Shown: positions 11,063 to 21,980 of the stretch, in pieces
How positions within the stretch are numbered: position 1 is the first letter of the stretch
Layout: every line of letters begins with the position of its first letter
Assembly: GCF_010093595.1 (NCBI RefSeq)
Contig: NW_022985454.1
Location: 611,473 to 675,472, forward strand
Length of the DNA stretch: 64,000 nucleotides
Source: Mytilinidion resinicola
Lineage: Eukaryota; Ascomycota; Dothideomycetes; Mytilinidiales; Mytilinidiaceae
Direction: 5' to 3'
Notes under the pieces: model-generated
Told to the model about the DNA's origin: nothing
Database searches by the model: none
Seen by the model: the letters and a program-made list of their open reading frames with translations, nothing else
Made by a program: the position numbers and the translations under genes

Positions 11063-11430
11063 AAGACGACCCTAACTCACCCGAGGATCCTCTCCCTTAC
11101 TTTATCTAAAGGGGACAAATATGGTTATGGTCTAGATGATTAAAATGGATTACAAGAATGCAGGTGGCATGACCCCTTAGGGGACATATTCCGACTGCTG
11201 TAATGGGACAACATGGGATGGGATTGGTAATACTTCGCGAACGTGGGTTTTGTTGCGTAAGGGTGAAAGCTAGTTGAAATAAAGTAACGCATTTTGCTTC
11301 CTCAAGTCGATGGCCGGCTTTCCACGCTCCACTGGGGCGTCATGCTATTATATTGTCCCTTGTTCCACGTGAATAAGTAGCACGGATAGGATTATATTAC
11401 TAGTGCAAGCACGCCAATCGCCACTGCTTA
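11063..11430. other. Intergenic region
   Basis: No feature seen before the TTTACTAC target duplication at 11,431. Confidence 0.5.
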
Positions 11431-11438
11431 TTTACTAC

Positions 11439-11506
11439 GGGGAGGGCTAATCGTACACCCCCTAACGAATAATCGTACACCCCCTAACAAATAATCGTAC
11501 ACCCCC
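11439..11506 (+). repeat. Left terminal inverted repeat with three 22-bp iterations
   Basis: Iterations of the TAATCGTACACCCCC unit start near 11,447, 11,469 and 11,491. They are mirrored at 12,073-12,140. Confidence 0.85.
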
Positions 11507-12072
11507 TTTCGAATGATTATACAACCCCTACTTTACCGCTTCTGATTGGCTCGGAGGTCCGGCAGGAGGCCTCCGATCATTCACCCTTACGTCTATCTGC
11601 ACGTGCATCTCTGCCGTATGTGAGCTCGTACGTGAGACTATACGTGAGGCTATAAGAATCGACATAGCTATACAGCCTCTCAGTTTTACGGCGCATCCTT
11701 TCCGATTTGTATAGCCTCGCGTACGGCCTTACGTACGGCTATATAGCCTTTCCAATTCGTATAGCCTCACGTACAGCTTCACGTACAGCCTCACGTACGA
11801 GCTGTATATACAGCTGCACAAATCGGGCAGGATGCACTGTAAAACAGAGAGGCTGTATAGCCATGCTGATTTGTATAGCCTCGCGTACGAGCTCACGTAC
11901 GAGCTCACGTACGGCCGTATATACAGCTACACAAACCAGATAGGCTGCGTTGGAGGCTACGTGGCCGCATTTGGAGAGAGCATTCGGAATTAGTGGGCAA
12001 GTGAAGCGAGCTAATCGGAAGCTCCGGAGCAACCCTCTAAGCCAATCAGAAGGCGGTGAAGTGACAGGGGTA

Positions 12073-12140
12073 GGGTGTGTACGATTAGTCGTTAGGAGGT
12101 GTACGATTATTCGTTAGGGGGTGTACGATTAGCCCTCCCC
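12073..12140 (-). repeat. Right terminal inverted repeat with three 22-bp iterations
   Basis: Inverse of the left end. GGGTGTACGATTA units recur three times; the innermost copies are slightly diverged (GGGTGTGTACGATTAG, GGAGGTGTACGATTAT). Confidence 0.85.
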
Positions 12141-12148
12141 TTTACTAC

Positions 12149-12929
12149 TGGTCGTCCTTACTAGGACCATCTCCGGGGCGACTCAAGGAGATGCGCACAA
12201 TGCCTTATCATAAATCTGCATGAACTTCCCCGTCACTGCTAAGGGTACTGTATTCAAACGAGCTCGGTAATGCCTTCGGTTGCTTACCGATGCCCGGAAG
12301 GCAGCGCAGGCTGATGTTCACATGGAACTGACGCGAATAGCGTCATAGACGCAGCGTATCTCTTCTTGAGTGCATTGGCATTATTCATGTCCCGACTAGA
12401 AGTAAGGGTCGCTTACCGTGACTCTTGAGCTCAATCAGACAACAACGTAAATGCTGGCGAGGCCCGAGGGCAATGTTGTAAACGTTATATTGACCGTCCG
12501 GAGTCGGTGGAGCTAAACTTCCTTACCAGGAATTTGGTAGTACCCCAGGGATCAATTAGCAGATCGGACGAAAGCAGACCATGTAAAGGAATGATATTTG
12601 AAGATGAATGCATATACCCACGTGGAGCAACAATTTCCGTCACCAGTGATCGAGAAATGACAAGCGTATGTTTGATCCAACACCAAGCTATAAATTAAGA
12701 AGCTCCAATTTTGCCAGTGGTTCTCATTTGTTTGTGTTTGATAATGTGCTTAGGAGGCATTTGATTTGTGACCCATTCTTTTTTAGAGAATCGCATTCGA
12801 CCTCCGGGGCAAGTTTAGTGCACAAAAAAGGACGCCAACCCCCAAGACAGTGCTGTGCCTGATTTCCTTGTCATGCAAAGCTCGCGCGCACCGCCGAGTA
12901 TCCCTGCTCCACTGCTACTCTGAGTCCGC
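12149..12929. other. Intergenic region
   Basis: Between the MITE and the 3' end of eL6. Open frames at 12,507-12,698 and 12,668-12,862 have no support. Part is presumably eL6 3' UTR. Confidence 0.55.
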
Positions 12930-13857
12930 TCAGAACACCATCGCATGCGGTTGCTGGCCCTTGCGTAGGCTGAAGCTCGAGCCAAGGTAGTGTGACAAGT
13001 TATCCACCTTCTTGATGCTAGCCAACAGAGCCTTGTCCACGGCCTTCTGGTCCTCCGCGCGGCTGCTGTCCACCTGCTTCTTCTGGAAATAAGTCAGCAC
13101 TCAGTCCTCATCCCACGCAAGCCTCTTCCCTGGGTGCTCATGTGTGGTAGGGATTCCGCATGATTGACTGACCTCCGGCTTCTCTCCCTGCTTGAAGAAG
13201 GCCTCCTCGCCCTTCGCCTTTGACTCCTTTCCCTTTGTGAAGTAGCCCTCCTCGGACACCTTTTCTATCACCTTCGAATCGACGCCTTCGATGTCCACGA
13301 CGGTAGAAGTGCTGAGGACATATCGGTGGTTGACGCGCCGCAGAGGAACGCCGTTGACTTTGAAGGGTCCGGTAACGAGGAGAGCACCACCGGCGAGCTG
13401 CTTGAGAACTAGCAAATGTCAGTACGCAATTACACTAGATAGTTGGGGGTTCCTACGGATCACGCGCTTGCCACGGAAACGGCCTGTAGAGGGAATGTCA
13501 GCGATGCCAAATGGAGTCCAGAATATGCAGTCATAATTACCAGCAAGTAATATCAGGACGGTGCCGGGCTTGAGCGACTCGCGGTACTTGGTGGGGTGGA
13601 GGGTCTTGCGGGTCTGCGGAATTGCAATGTTAGCCATGCTCGTCCGCGTGCGTTGTGTCTGGCGGAATCTCTGGCTCATGGTGTCTTTGATGCGCAATCC
13701 GCGTTCCAGCTGGCCAGAATCGTAGCAGTCTGAGCCGCCTGCAACAGCAGCAATTTGGGCCTCTCGCTCCAGGGCTCCCTCGCGATGGTGTGCGTACCTT
13801 CTTGGGTTGAGTGTCATCCTCCGCCGGGTAGTACTTCGAGGCCTTCGTTGTCGACAT
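12930..13857 (-). CDS. RPL6: 60S ribosomal protein eL6
   Basis: Cytosolic large-subunit protein eL6, 182 residues (yeast Rpl6 is 176). Five exons on the minus strand: 13,857-13,798; 13,613-13,541; 13,483-13,457; 13,408-13,173; 13,082-12,930. Introns are 184, 57, 48 and 90 bp, all GT-AG. Exon lengths sum to 549 nt and keep frame. Diagnostic segments are [40 protein letters not shown] (spanning three exons), [20 protein letters not shown] and the C-terminal [16 protein letters not shown]. Exon 3 is only 27 nt. High intron density in a ribosomal protein gene is usual in filamentous fungi. It is transcribed divergently from the M3 peptidase gene. Confidence 0.95.
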
Positions 13858-14563
13858 TGTGAAGGACTAGTGGACGGTCCTGGACACGCTCAAGATCAGC
13901 ATACAAGAAATACGACGGCGGCTTCGAGCGTGAATGCGGCATACCTGAGCTTCTCCCAATTGTGCTGGTGTTGGGGTTAGGCACTGGCTGGCGACGTTAT
14001 GGTGCGAGATGCGATTTTGGAGTGGGAATCTCGCCTCGTGGGCGCTAGGGCCGAAAGAGGCGAAGCGCGACTCTTCCTAGAAATTCATCTTCTACAACTC
14101 GACTCTCCTTCCATGCGACTATCTCACTCTCGGAGCACAACTCAGAGCATACAATCCCATTGATGTTAAATCTTGAAGAGCCGACAGAACCGCGGCTCGA
14201 TATTCTGTTTCTGATTATGCAACAGCATGACTGCGGCGCCAACGGCCTGTAGCTCAAGTGAACGAATATCTGCCCGCTCTGTTCACAGTTGCATCTGTCG
14301 CACTACGGACTGCTTCTACTATAGACTCGAATCTGTTACCTCTCTGAAAACAAGCATATGCATCTCGAGACGTTCGCTGTGCCGCGATGGTTTGACGTGA
14401 TCGGGAAGCGGCGAAACGTTCTTCCCGGGTAGTGTCTCAGATGACGACCGCTCCTCAGCTCCCGCCGATTGCCCCTCATCTCTTCCATTGATTCATAGCC
14501 TCGCGCCTCTAGACTCGATATCGCGCAAGGAGCAAATCTGTCACTCGTGACCACTATGTACAG
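13858..14563. promoter_or_regulatory. Divergent promoter region of eL6 and M3 peptidase
   Basis: Head-to-head intergenic space between two housekeeping genes. No specific operator is recognised. Several short frames here are rejected as noise. Confidence 0.45.
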
Positions 14564-14770
14564 CTGAAGTTGCGCGCCCTCATCGACACCCTGGCGAACT
14601 CACGACGGCTCAAGGTCTTCTTAGTCGCGCTCCTCCTCTTCCTCTGCATCTCCGCCATCCTGGCTTCCGCTCGATTTGGAGGTCGTCTCACATCTCTTCT
14701 TGCCCACGTCAAGCCCACCAGAATACCCCCGCTCTCATCTGTGCCCGAGCGCCCTCTTGCAACCTCAAGT

Positions 14771-17211
14771 ATGGCCCCCGCCAAGTATCAGAAGCCGCCC
14801 CAGGCTCCGCCCAAGTTCACCGCAACCGAGTCATCGTTGATCGAGGACACCAAACGCCTGGTAAGTATACATCTGCTTGACTGGACCTTCGGCCCGACAG
14901 CATAATTAACCCAATGCAGATAGCCAGATCTCGGGGCGTTCAAGATGCCATCGTCAGAGATGTTACGCCTGAAACAGCCACCTTCGCCAAAGTTACACTT
15001 CCAATGGCCCGTGACGACAACAAGATGGCTATCGAGTCGCATATAATCGGGTTCTACCAAGCTGTCTCGACAGATCAGAAGCTGCGCGACGCGTCCACTG
15101 AAGCTGAGAGGCTACTTGACGATTTCGGAATCGAGTCGAGCATGCGTGAAGACGTTTACAAATTGGTGGATGCTGCATTCAAGGCTGGGGAGTCGTTGGA
15201 CCCGGAATCGAAGCGGCTGCTGGAGAAAGATCACAAGAGCTATATTCGGAACGGACTAGGGGTACCCGCCGGTCCTAAACGGGACCGCTTCAAGGAGATC
15301 AAAAAGAGGCTGAGTGAAATCAGCATCGGATTCCAAAAAAACCTCAATGAAGAGAATGGCGGGCTCTGGTTTAGCCCCGAGGAACTGGACGGCGTGCCCG
15401 AGGATGTTCTCGTCTCGTTGGAGAAGGGCACTGGAGACAATGAAGGAAAACTCCGACTCACATTCAAATACCCGGACTTGTTTCCAACACTCAAATATGC
15501 AACCAATCCCAAGATACGCCAGAAGCTATTTGTGGACAACGAGAACAAGTGCAACCAGAACGTGCCACTTTTCCAAGAGACGGTCCTTCTTCGTGACGAA
15601 GCCGCTCGTATCCTTGGATACAAGAATCATGCCGAGTTCCGTATTGAGGACAAAATGGCGAAGACGCCAAAGACGGTCGACGACTTTCTTGGCGACCTTC
15701 GAACGCGGCTAGCACCTGGCGGTGTGAGGGAGATCGAGAGACTCCTTGCTTTGAAGAAGGAGGATATTAAAAAAAAGGGCATCAAAGACGTGGACGAGGA
15801 GCGTTACTATCTTTGGGATCATCGCTACTACGACAGACTGTTGCTAGAGCGCGACTATTCATTAGATCAACAAAAAATAACCGAGTACTTCCCATTGCAA
15901 ACTACTATTCGCGGTATGCTTCAAATCTTCGAGGAGCTTTTTGGTCTTGTGTTTGTAGAAATCATGGGCGAAGAACGAGACAAGATTGCCGAGACCGGCA
16001 AAGGGTCAGACATTGTGTGGCATGAAGACGTTCAACTCTTCAGCGTCTGGGACGATGAAGGAGAAGGCAGTGGCTTTGTGGGGTATCTGTACTTGGACTT
16101 GTTTCCCCGCGAGGGGAAATACGGTCACGCTGCCAATTTCAATTTACAGCCGGTAAGAACAACAGTTGATTGGCAATACTGTGAACTTGACAATGCTGAT
16201 TTGTTGCTAGGGCTATATCGACGAGAGCGGCAAACGACGCTATCCTGCGACAGCGCTGGTGTGCAATTTCTCTAAGCCGACACCGAAAAAGCCTAGCTTG
16301 TTGAAGCACGAAGAGGTCGTCACACTCTTCCATGAGCTAGGCCACGGAATCCACGACCTAGTGTCGAGGACAATCTACTCACGGTTCCACGGTATGTAAA
16401 CCCTTCCCTTGAATTTAGATTTGAGTATCAGAGCTAACCTGCTGCGACTAGGTACGAGCACTGTGAGAGACTTCGTCGAAGCTCCTAGGTAACAATAGGT
16501 GGCACCCACTTTTGGTGAATTATGCTGACAATCTCGGCAGTCAAATGCTTGAGAACTGGTGCTGGACTCCCTCCCAGCTCAAGTCCCTCAGCCACCATTA
16601 TTCGTACCTGTCTCCAGAATACCAAGCGGCATATGCGGAGAGCTCTGGGGGTGCCAAGAGACCGGAAGAGACTGTTCCTGATGAGCTCATCAGCAACCTC
16701 ATCAGCACCAAACACATCAACGATGCTCTGTTCAACCTCCGACAGCTGCACTTCGGCATCTTCGACATGACAGTGCATGAGCCCGAGAGCCACGAAGACA
16801 TCAAGCAACTCAAGCTATCGGAGACGTACAACAAGCTGCGCAAAGAGATCTCGAAGCTCGACGGCCCGGAGCTTCTTAACGGCGGCGATTGGGCGTGGGG
16901 TAACGGACAGGCCACTTTCGGCCATCTCATCGGTGGATACGATGCTGGTAAGGAGAAGCAACGCGCCTTGGATGACGACGCCGCTAACGCAGGCAGGATA
17001 CTACGGGTACCTCAGCTCGCAGGTGTACTCGGCCGACATGTTCTACACGGTGTTCAAGGCCAACCCGATGAATGGCAAAGAGGGCCGCCGGTACAGGCAC
17101 ACGGTGCTCGAGCGTGGCGGGAGCCAGGAAGAGATGCAGACGCTGGAGGACTTCCTCGGACGCAAGCCGAGCACGGAAGCGTTCTACAAGGAGCTGGGCT
17201 TGAGTGGGTAA
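14771..17211 (+). CDS. M3 family zinc metallopeptidase (saccharolysin / thimet oligopeptidase-like)
   Basis: Six exons: 14,771-14,860; 14,920-16,152; 16,211-16,391; 16,452-16,488; 16,541-16,947; 16,997-17,211. They give 720 residues (yeast Prd1 is 712). The enzyme is a cytosolic or mitochondrial oligopeptidase that clears short peptides. The catalytic zinc site is HELGH at residues 482-486 (TLFHELGHGIHDL); the third ligand Glu is about residue 511 in DFVEAPSQMLENW. The C-terminal region carries GYDAGYYGYLSSQVYSADMF, the substrate-closing segment of the family. Exon 4 is only 37 nt. The ATG at 14,771 (MAPAKYQKPPQ) is the first in frame, but the frame stays open a further 86 codons upstream without an ATG and encodes an Arg-rich hydrophobic leader (see findings). 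Confidence 0.94.
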
Positions 17212-17913
17212 GTGGAGGCTGACATGGAGCGGGGACTCGGGGCACCCGCCGACGCATGATCGCCCGCGAGCATATAGTGAATCGTTTCTGAGATACAATG
17301 CGGTACTACTGGCGCTGGCGACGCCCGCCTGATTGGTGACTTTTGATATGCCAACCGCCACCAACGTGTGCGTTCGTCAGGCATTGGCTCGGCGCCAGCA
17401 CTGGACGGCAGGAGGCGCCGTCTCTCGCCTGAGGACGGTGGCACGCCATGGTAAAACCAGGACATCACAACTACGCCGTCTGCTCCGCGGCGGAGAGGCG
17501 CCCCGCCTTAAAGACATGCGGCTGCGCGGTGCGGCTGCGGCTAACAGCTAGCGATGCTGGAGATAGCTCCGTCAACACGGCAGCGCGGGGGCGTGGTGAA
17601 GTGCTTAGGGCGATGCGCGGCAGGCCTAGTTGGCATACATAAGTCTGGCCGCTTCGGAGGTTTAACCCGCAAAACTTTACCACCCAACACCACCAGCGCG
17701 CCCGGCACGGCGGGCGCTCAAGGGCTCTGTTCCCGCCGTCTGCTCTCGTCTGTCTGCCCCCGCCGCTGCGAAAGCACATGGGCCACGGCTGCTCGCCTGC
17801 GCCTCTGTCCAGTCCCGTCGTCCAAGGTTCTGGGCAAGGCTCGCGACAATCCTTCCTAACCCGGCTGTCTTAGTCATTCAATCCGACCATCCTCAAACGT
17901 TGTGCGCCCGACA
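17212..17913. other. GC-rich intergenic region
   Basis: CpG-rich spacer before the Zn2Cys6 gene. Overlapping frames on both strands reflect high GC rather than coding. Probably promoter and 5' UTR sequence. Confidence 0.5.
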
Positions 17914-20054
17914 ATGTCCTTTCCTCCCATCCTCCCCGCTCCCAGTTCCCACGACGCGCCCAGTGCCGACGCGCCCAAGGGCAGGAAGCGGCGCACTCCC
18001 AGCCATGTATCGCTAAATGCATGCACCGCCTGCAAGAGGGCGCGCGCCAAGGTAGGCTCCCGAAAACCGCTGCCATGCAAGCCGGGACTGACGGTTGGAT
18101 GCTCAGTGCGACGGCGAAGCCCCCGACCCGTGCAGCAGATGTGTCGCGCGTGATGTGGCCGACCAATGCCACTACGAAGTCCATGTAAAGACGGCCAAGG
18201 AGGACATGGTCCGTCGCATCAGGACGCTCGAGCAACAGAACGCCGCGCTGCTGGGCTCCATGGAGGAGCGGGAGCGTGCCATACGCAAGAAAGACCTCTG
18301 GATTGAGACTTTTTTCAACGCCCTGAAGGAAGGCGAACGCGGCCCCGAGGTCGTGGCGATGCTGCAAGCGGGCCAATCGTACGATCAAATTGTGGAATGG
18401 CTCGGGCAGCCCCCTTACGCCGGCATCACACATCTGTCCCCATCCTCGGAGTCCCGATTATCGCGCATGGCTAGGAACGCTGACGCTCGAGAGGTCTTGG
18501 AGAGCACGACAAGCTACGAGACTGCCATGGACCTTGACGCGAGCCCAGAAAGCCAGGATTCCTTCAAGTGGACCAACGTCGACGTCACCAATGCTCAGAG
18601 CCACCATCTCATGGCTCTGTACTTCACCTGGATCCACCCTGTGCACATGCTTTTTAGCGAGGACCACTTCATGGGAAGCTTCCAGAAGGGCAGTAATACG
18701 TACTGCTCTATTTCTCTGTTCAACGCCATATGCGCCTTGGGATGTCTCTTCATGATGGACCGAGAGAAACAGAGGGCGAGTTCCAATATTTTATTCCCCC
18801 GCTTCCTTAAGGAAGCACGAAATGAAGTGGGTATGGAGGACCGAACAAGACCCACCTTTGCGTCCACCTATGCCGTTCTCTTTCTGATTGGGATCAGTTC
18901 TGGAGAGGCCCGCAAGGCCTCCGCCTACCTCCGCCTCGCTGCGGAATCCATACTCCATATAGATGCTTCAAAATATGACCCAGCGGCACTAGAAATTACT
19001 TCATGGGGCATCCACACATTGAACATTGCGTGGGCTGGCTTCACCTACCAGAAGCCGTTCGCCCCAGTGTCATCGAAAGCAACCGTGTTCAAGAACGTCA
19101 AATTCGATACAAACCAGGATTTCTGGCAGCCCTATCAACATCCCGCAGATGCCACAACCACCAAAATGCACAGCCATGCCATTCGAACCGCAAAGGAGCT
19201 GGCTGGGCTCAATCGGATCATCATGAACACGATCAATGTTTACTGTGGAAGCCGCGGGCCAGTCACTGCGCAATCAATCTTGCAACTGTACCGGAAATAC
19301 TTAGAGTGGAAAGCTGGCTTACCAAGTATCTTGGACGTCGGCGAAGATGACTCTCAAAAGCTTCCACATGTCTATTTTCTCCAGTGCGCAATCCCCGCAT
19401 GGTACAGAGAGCAGGCTAACTTTTCCCAGTGCATACTATCATGTTGCCCTTTGTCAACTCTTCCAGCCACTCCTATATCACAGATTCTCTCAGACGACTC
19501 TTGACCATATCAAGAGTATTACGGTCCAGACGGCTCAAGATGGGTTCAAAATCCTCCAGGCTTACCAGCAATCATGGTCATACCGCTATCAAGTGCCTCT
19601 TCAACTCTTTTGCCTCGTCCATATTTGCGATGCATTGGTCCGGTTTGACACTCCCGAGATAGATAAGCCGGAACTCGTTGAATTCTGTCTGAAAGGACTG
19701 CACGAGGCATCGCCCAGCTTTTCTTTTGTAGGGCCGCTACAATTCATGTTCCTCCAGACAGTTCGCGAGCAGGGAGTAGCTACGCCGGCTAATTTACATG
19801 AGCTGATGGATGGTCGGACACACTATGGACCGGAAGATTTGCTTGACGCCTGCGAGAGGGTTACGTATGTACAACCAATCGAAATTCTGCTGCAGCGATT
19901 TGATCCTGGGATTTCGGCAGACTTCGAACCCGAGTGGCAAGAGTTTATTGAGTCTCACGGCTCTGGCGGCGAAGGAAGTAGTGACGACATAAAAGTGGTA
20001 CATTCATTGCGACAGGCAAGGCGCTCGATGCAAATAGGCTCCTTCGTGAATTGA
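17914..20054 (+). CDS. Zn2Cys6 fungal transcription factor
   Basis: Three exons (17,914-18,051; 18,107-19,383; 19,430-20,054) give 679 residues. It is a binuclear-cluster, Gal4-type DNA-binding regulator. The six zinc Cys are C37, C40, C47, C55, C58 and C67 (C-x2-C-x6-C-x7-C-x2-C-x8-C), with the first intron splitting the cluster after K46. A basic stretch precedes it (GRKRR). A coiled-coil linker follows (about residues 80-110, IRTLEQQNAALLGSMEERER). The middle region (HHLMALYFTWIHPVHMLFSE, and RKASAYLRLAAES) matches the fungal-specific TF middle homology region of the nitrogen/xylanase-regulator type. The target pathway is unknown, and neighbours give no clue. Confidence 0.92.
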
Positions 20055-20637
20055 ACCCATGAACGTCTAAGCTTCCCAGCTTGCCGCTCGGCTGCTCTGT
20101 CAATCAGGCAATGCAGTCTGTGTTATGTGTGGCAGCATATAGGTCGGCGTTTACGGTTGCAATTAGTGGAGTTCATTGAAGGAGAAGTACGGACTTGGTC
20201 GCGAGACATAACGTCAACGGCCGGCATGAAGGTTTGTCGTGCTGAAGACGATATGAATCGCCACGCTAGGGAAAGGGGCGCCCGAGGCGTGAAAACTCAT
20301 TGGGTAGGGATTACAGACAAGACAACAATCCTTCTCGGGGGTTTAGTTCCTCTGAAGAATACTACCATAGCCTGGGGAAGATCATGCTTTTGTATCATCT
20401 CAGAATAGGATATCAGGCTAGGAAAGCGACAAATGCGCCTGCAGCAGCGGAAGTAACTCCGAGTATCTCTTTCCTGCCGCCAAGGTGGTGTTTTGAGTCT
20501 GGTGACCTTAGCGATACACACCCAGATGCGATATCTTGTTGCAGTAGTAATTGGCTATTCTGCCTACGTGAAAGCTACTTTTGGCTTACAAATAACTAAT
20601 AGTAGGAATTGCGCCTCTGAGTTCCTGCACGGACTAA
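20055..20637. other. Intergenic region between convergent genes
   Basis: 3' flanks of the Zn2Cys6 gene (plus) and the DUF3669-like gene (minus). Nothing else recognised. Confidence 0.55.
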
Positions 20638-21684
20638 CTATGTTTGATGTATCTTCTCCCTTTCCATGATTTCTCTCTTTCTTCTGAGTCGATCCATGGC
20701 GCTTTCCTCGATCTTGTCCATCAAGAGTGTTGGCAAAATTTCGTATGGGCTGTTTTCACCTAGTATACGGTAACTAGTCGCCAGGAATCGGTCGCGAAAC
20801 TCTTTCCATAAGCCTTGGTCCTCTAGCACCGTACCATGTGGTCGAGGGTAGTACGGATCGTTGAGAAAGAAGGCATGACACGCTTGCTCCACCCCAGCCA
20901 TGTTCATAGTGATCGGCTTGCAGCAGTCAAAATCGAGTATCCATATAATGTGCTCTCCCAAACCCGAAGACTTGAACGACGTTGGCTGCCCGGGCTCGCG
21001 TGGAGGTGCCAGCACAAACTCGACGTCCGATGCGTCCACTTTCGCAGCCCAGTGCATAACGGCAAGAGCATCGGCCATGGTGGTAGCGTACGCTAGGGTG
21101 TCCAGCTGCAGTTGTTCCATTTGGTCGATGTGAAGAGGATAGTTCCGGAGGCTGAAAAGTTGAAGTGCTGACTTTGTGGGCCCTGTGCGATGTCGCCTTC
21201 GTCCAAGATATGCTCGAACGAGGCAGTCATCATCCGCGCGGTTCGACTTGGTGAACTCCTTTCGGCTTAGTGGGCAGAACATGTCGACAAGATAGTCCCG
21301 ACCTGACCGAGGAAGTCTGGGGATGCGCTCGGAAATAAGCGACGTGCAATGATCGAGGTGATTTGGAAAGCGATGCGACATATCCTCCCACCACTTGGAA
21401 TCCGACTGCTCGATAAGTGTGTGGCATTCGGGTACTAGGTGTGGCATGGCTGTTGGAGTATTGGAGAAGGCGTCGATGATTCTTCGGTGCATTTCGTAGT
21501 CGTTGCGCACCGAACGGCCCGGGTTCATGTCTTCTCTCTTGATCACATGAAAGCTGTTACTGTCCCCATCAGAGGCCCAGATACTGCCACAGTTCCCCTT
21601 TCCGATGCAACGAAAGCTGAGACTTGAAGTAGAAATCGTTGCGAGCTTCTTGTGACGAGTGTGGGCGGGGATGACTGCTGTAGT
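20638..21684 (-). CDS. DUF3669-like protein, 5' end uncertain
   Basis: Conserved frame from about 21,684 to 20,638. It resembles fungal DUF3669 proteins, of unknown function and sometimes annotated as zinc finger proteins. Recognisable segments are a Gly-rich loop FRCIGKGNCGSIWAS near the start, KREDMNPGRSVRNDYEMH, DDDCLVRAYLGRRR, LRNYPLHIDQM, AYATTMADALAVMHWAAKVD, IIWILDFDCC and HAFFLNDPYYPRPH. The loop plus the downstream Lys resembles a kinase-like nucleotide fold, though no catalytic HRD/DFG pair is visible. No ATG exists in this frame upstream of the loop: it is bounded by TGA just above 21,684. The first in-frame ATG (21,528) would delete the loop. The start may be lost, in an unseen exon, or damaged. 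Confidence 0.65.
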   Translation of the reverse strand, partial: TTAVIPAHTRHKKLATISTSSLSFRCIGKGNCGSIWASDGDSNSFHVIKREDMNPGRSVRNDYEMHRRIIDAFSNTPTAMPHLVPECHTLIEQSDSKWWEDMSHRFPNHLDHCTSLISERIPRLPRSGRDYLVDMFCPLSRKEFTKSNRADDDCLVRAYLGRRRHRTGPTKSALQLFSLRNYPLHIDQMEQLQLDTLAYATTMADALAVMHWAAKVDASDVEFVLAPPREPGQPTSFKSSGLGEHIIWILDFDCCKPITMNMAGVEQACHAFFLNDPYYPRPHGTVLEDQGLWKEFRDRFLATSYRILGENSPYEILPTLLMDKIEESAMDRLRRKREIMEREKIHQT

Positions 21685-21980
21685 TCAGGTATGTGGTGAG
21701 ATGGGAAGGCGCTCTTCGAGTGCTGGATGCTCCTGTTCGTCCACGTCCCATGGAACAGCTCACTGCTCATCGTGATGACTCACTGCTTGCGGGATTTTTC
21801 CAGCGCCCAGGCTTCACCGCCCGAGATGTTACAGAGCATAGTAGAAGCCAGCCTTGCGTTTGCCTTGCGTTTGATAACTGACGAGACGGTCCTATCTGTT
21901 CAAAAGTGTACATATATACAGTCTATCCTCCCCAAATACTGTCGCATTATGATTCATCTACGTCTCAATAGCTCAACAAC

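Larger units (their letters stand above)
11439..12140. mobile_element. Non-autonomous hAT-like MITE (702 bp) with 8-bp target duplication
   Basis: The flanks are identical 8-bp direct repeats TTTACTAC (11,431-11,438 and 12,141-12,148). The element starts GGGGAGGGCTAATCGTACAC and ends with the exact inverse. The terminal inverted repeats are about 67 bp with few mismatches. Each contains three iterations of a 22-bp unit based on TAATCGTACACCCCCTAACG. The interior is full of CACGTACGAGCT/TATAGCC motifs in both orientations, predicting long hairpins. No transposase is encoded; the open frames inside simply translate the repeats. An 8-bp duplication is typical of hAT transposition. Confidence 0.85.

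Noticed and set aside
11447..11512. CRISPR-like array of 22-bp repeats
   Set aside because: No spacers, eukaryotic context, and mirrored at the other end of a transposon.
11707..12032. Repetitive open frames (RTASRTASRT-like) on both strands
   Set aside because: Translations of the palindromic MITE interior, present on both strands at once.
14570..14784. Separate small membrane protein upstream of the M3 peptidase
   Set aside because: No ATG and in frame with the peptidase; better treated as a possible N-terminal extension.
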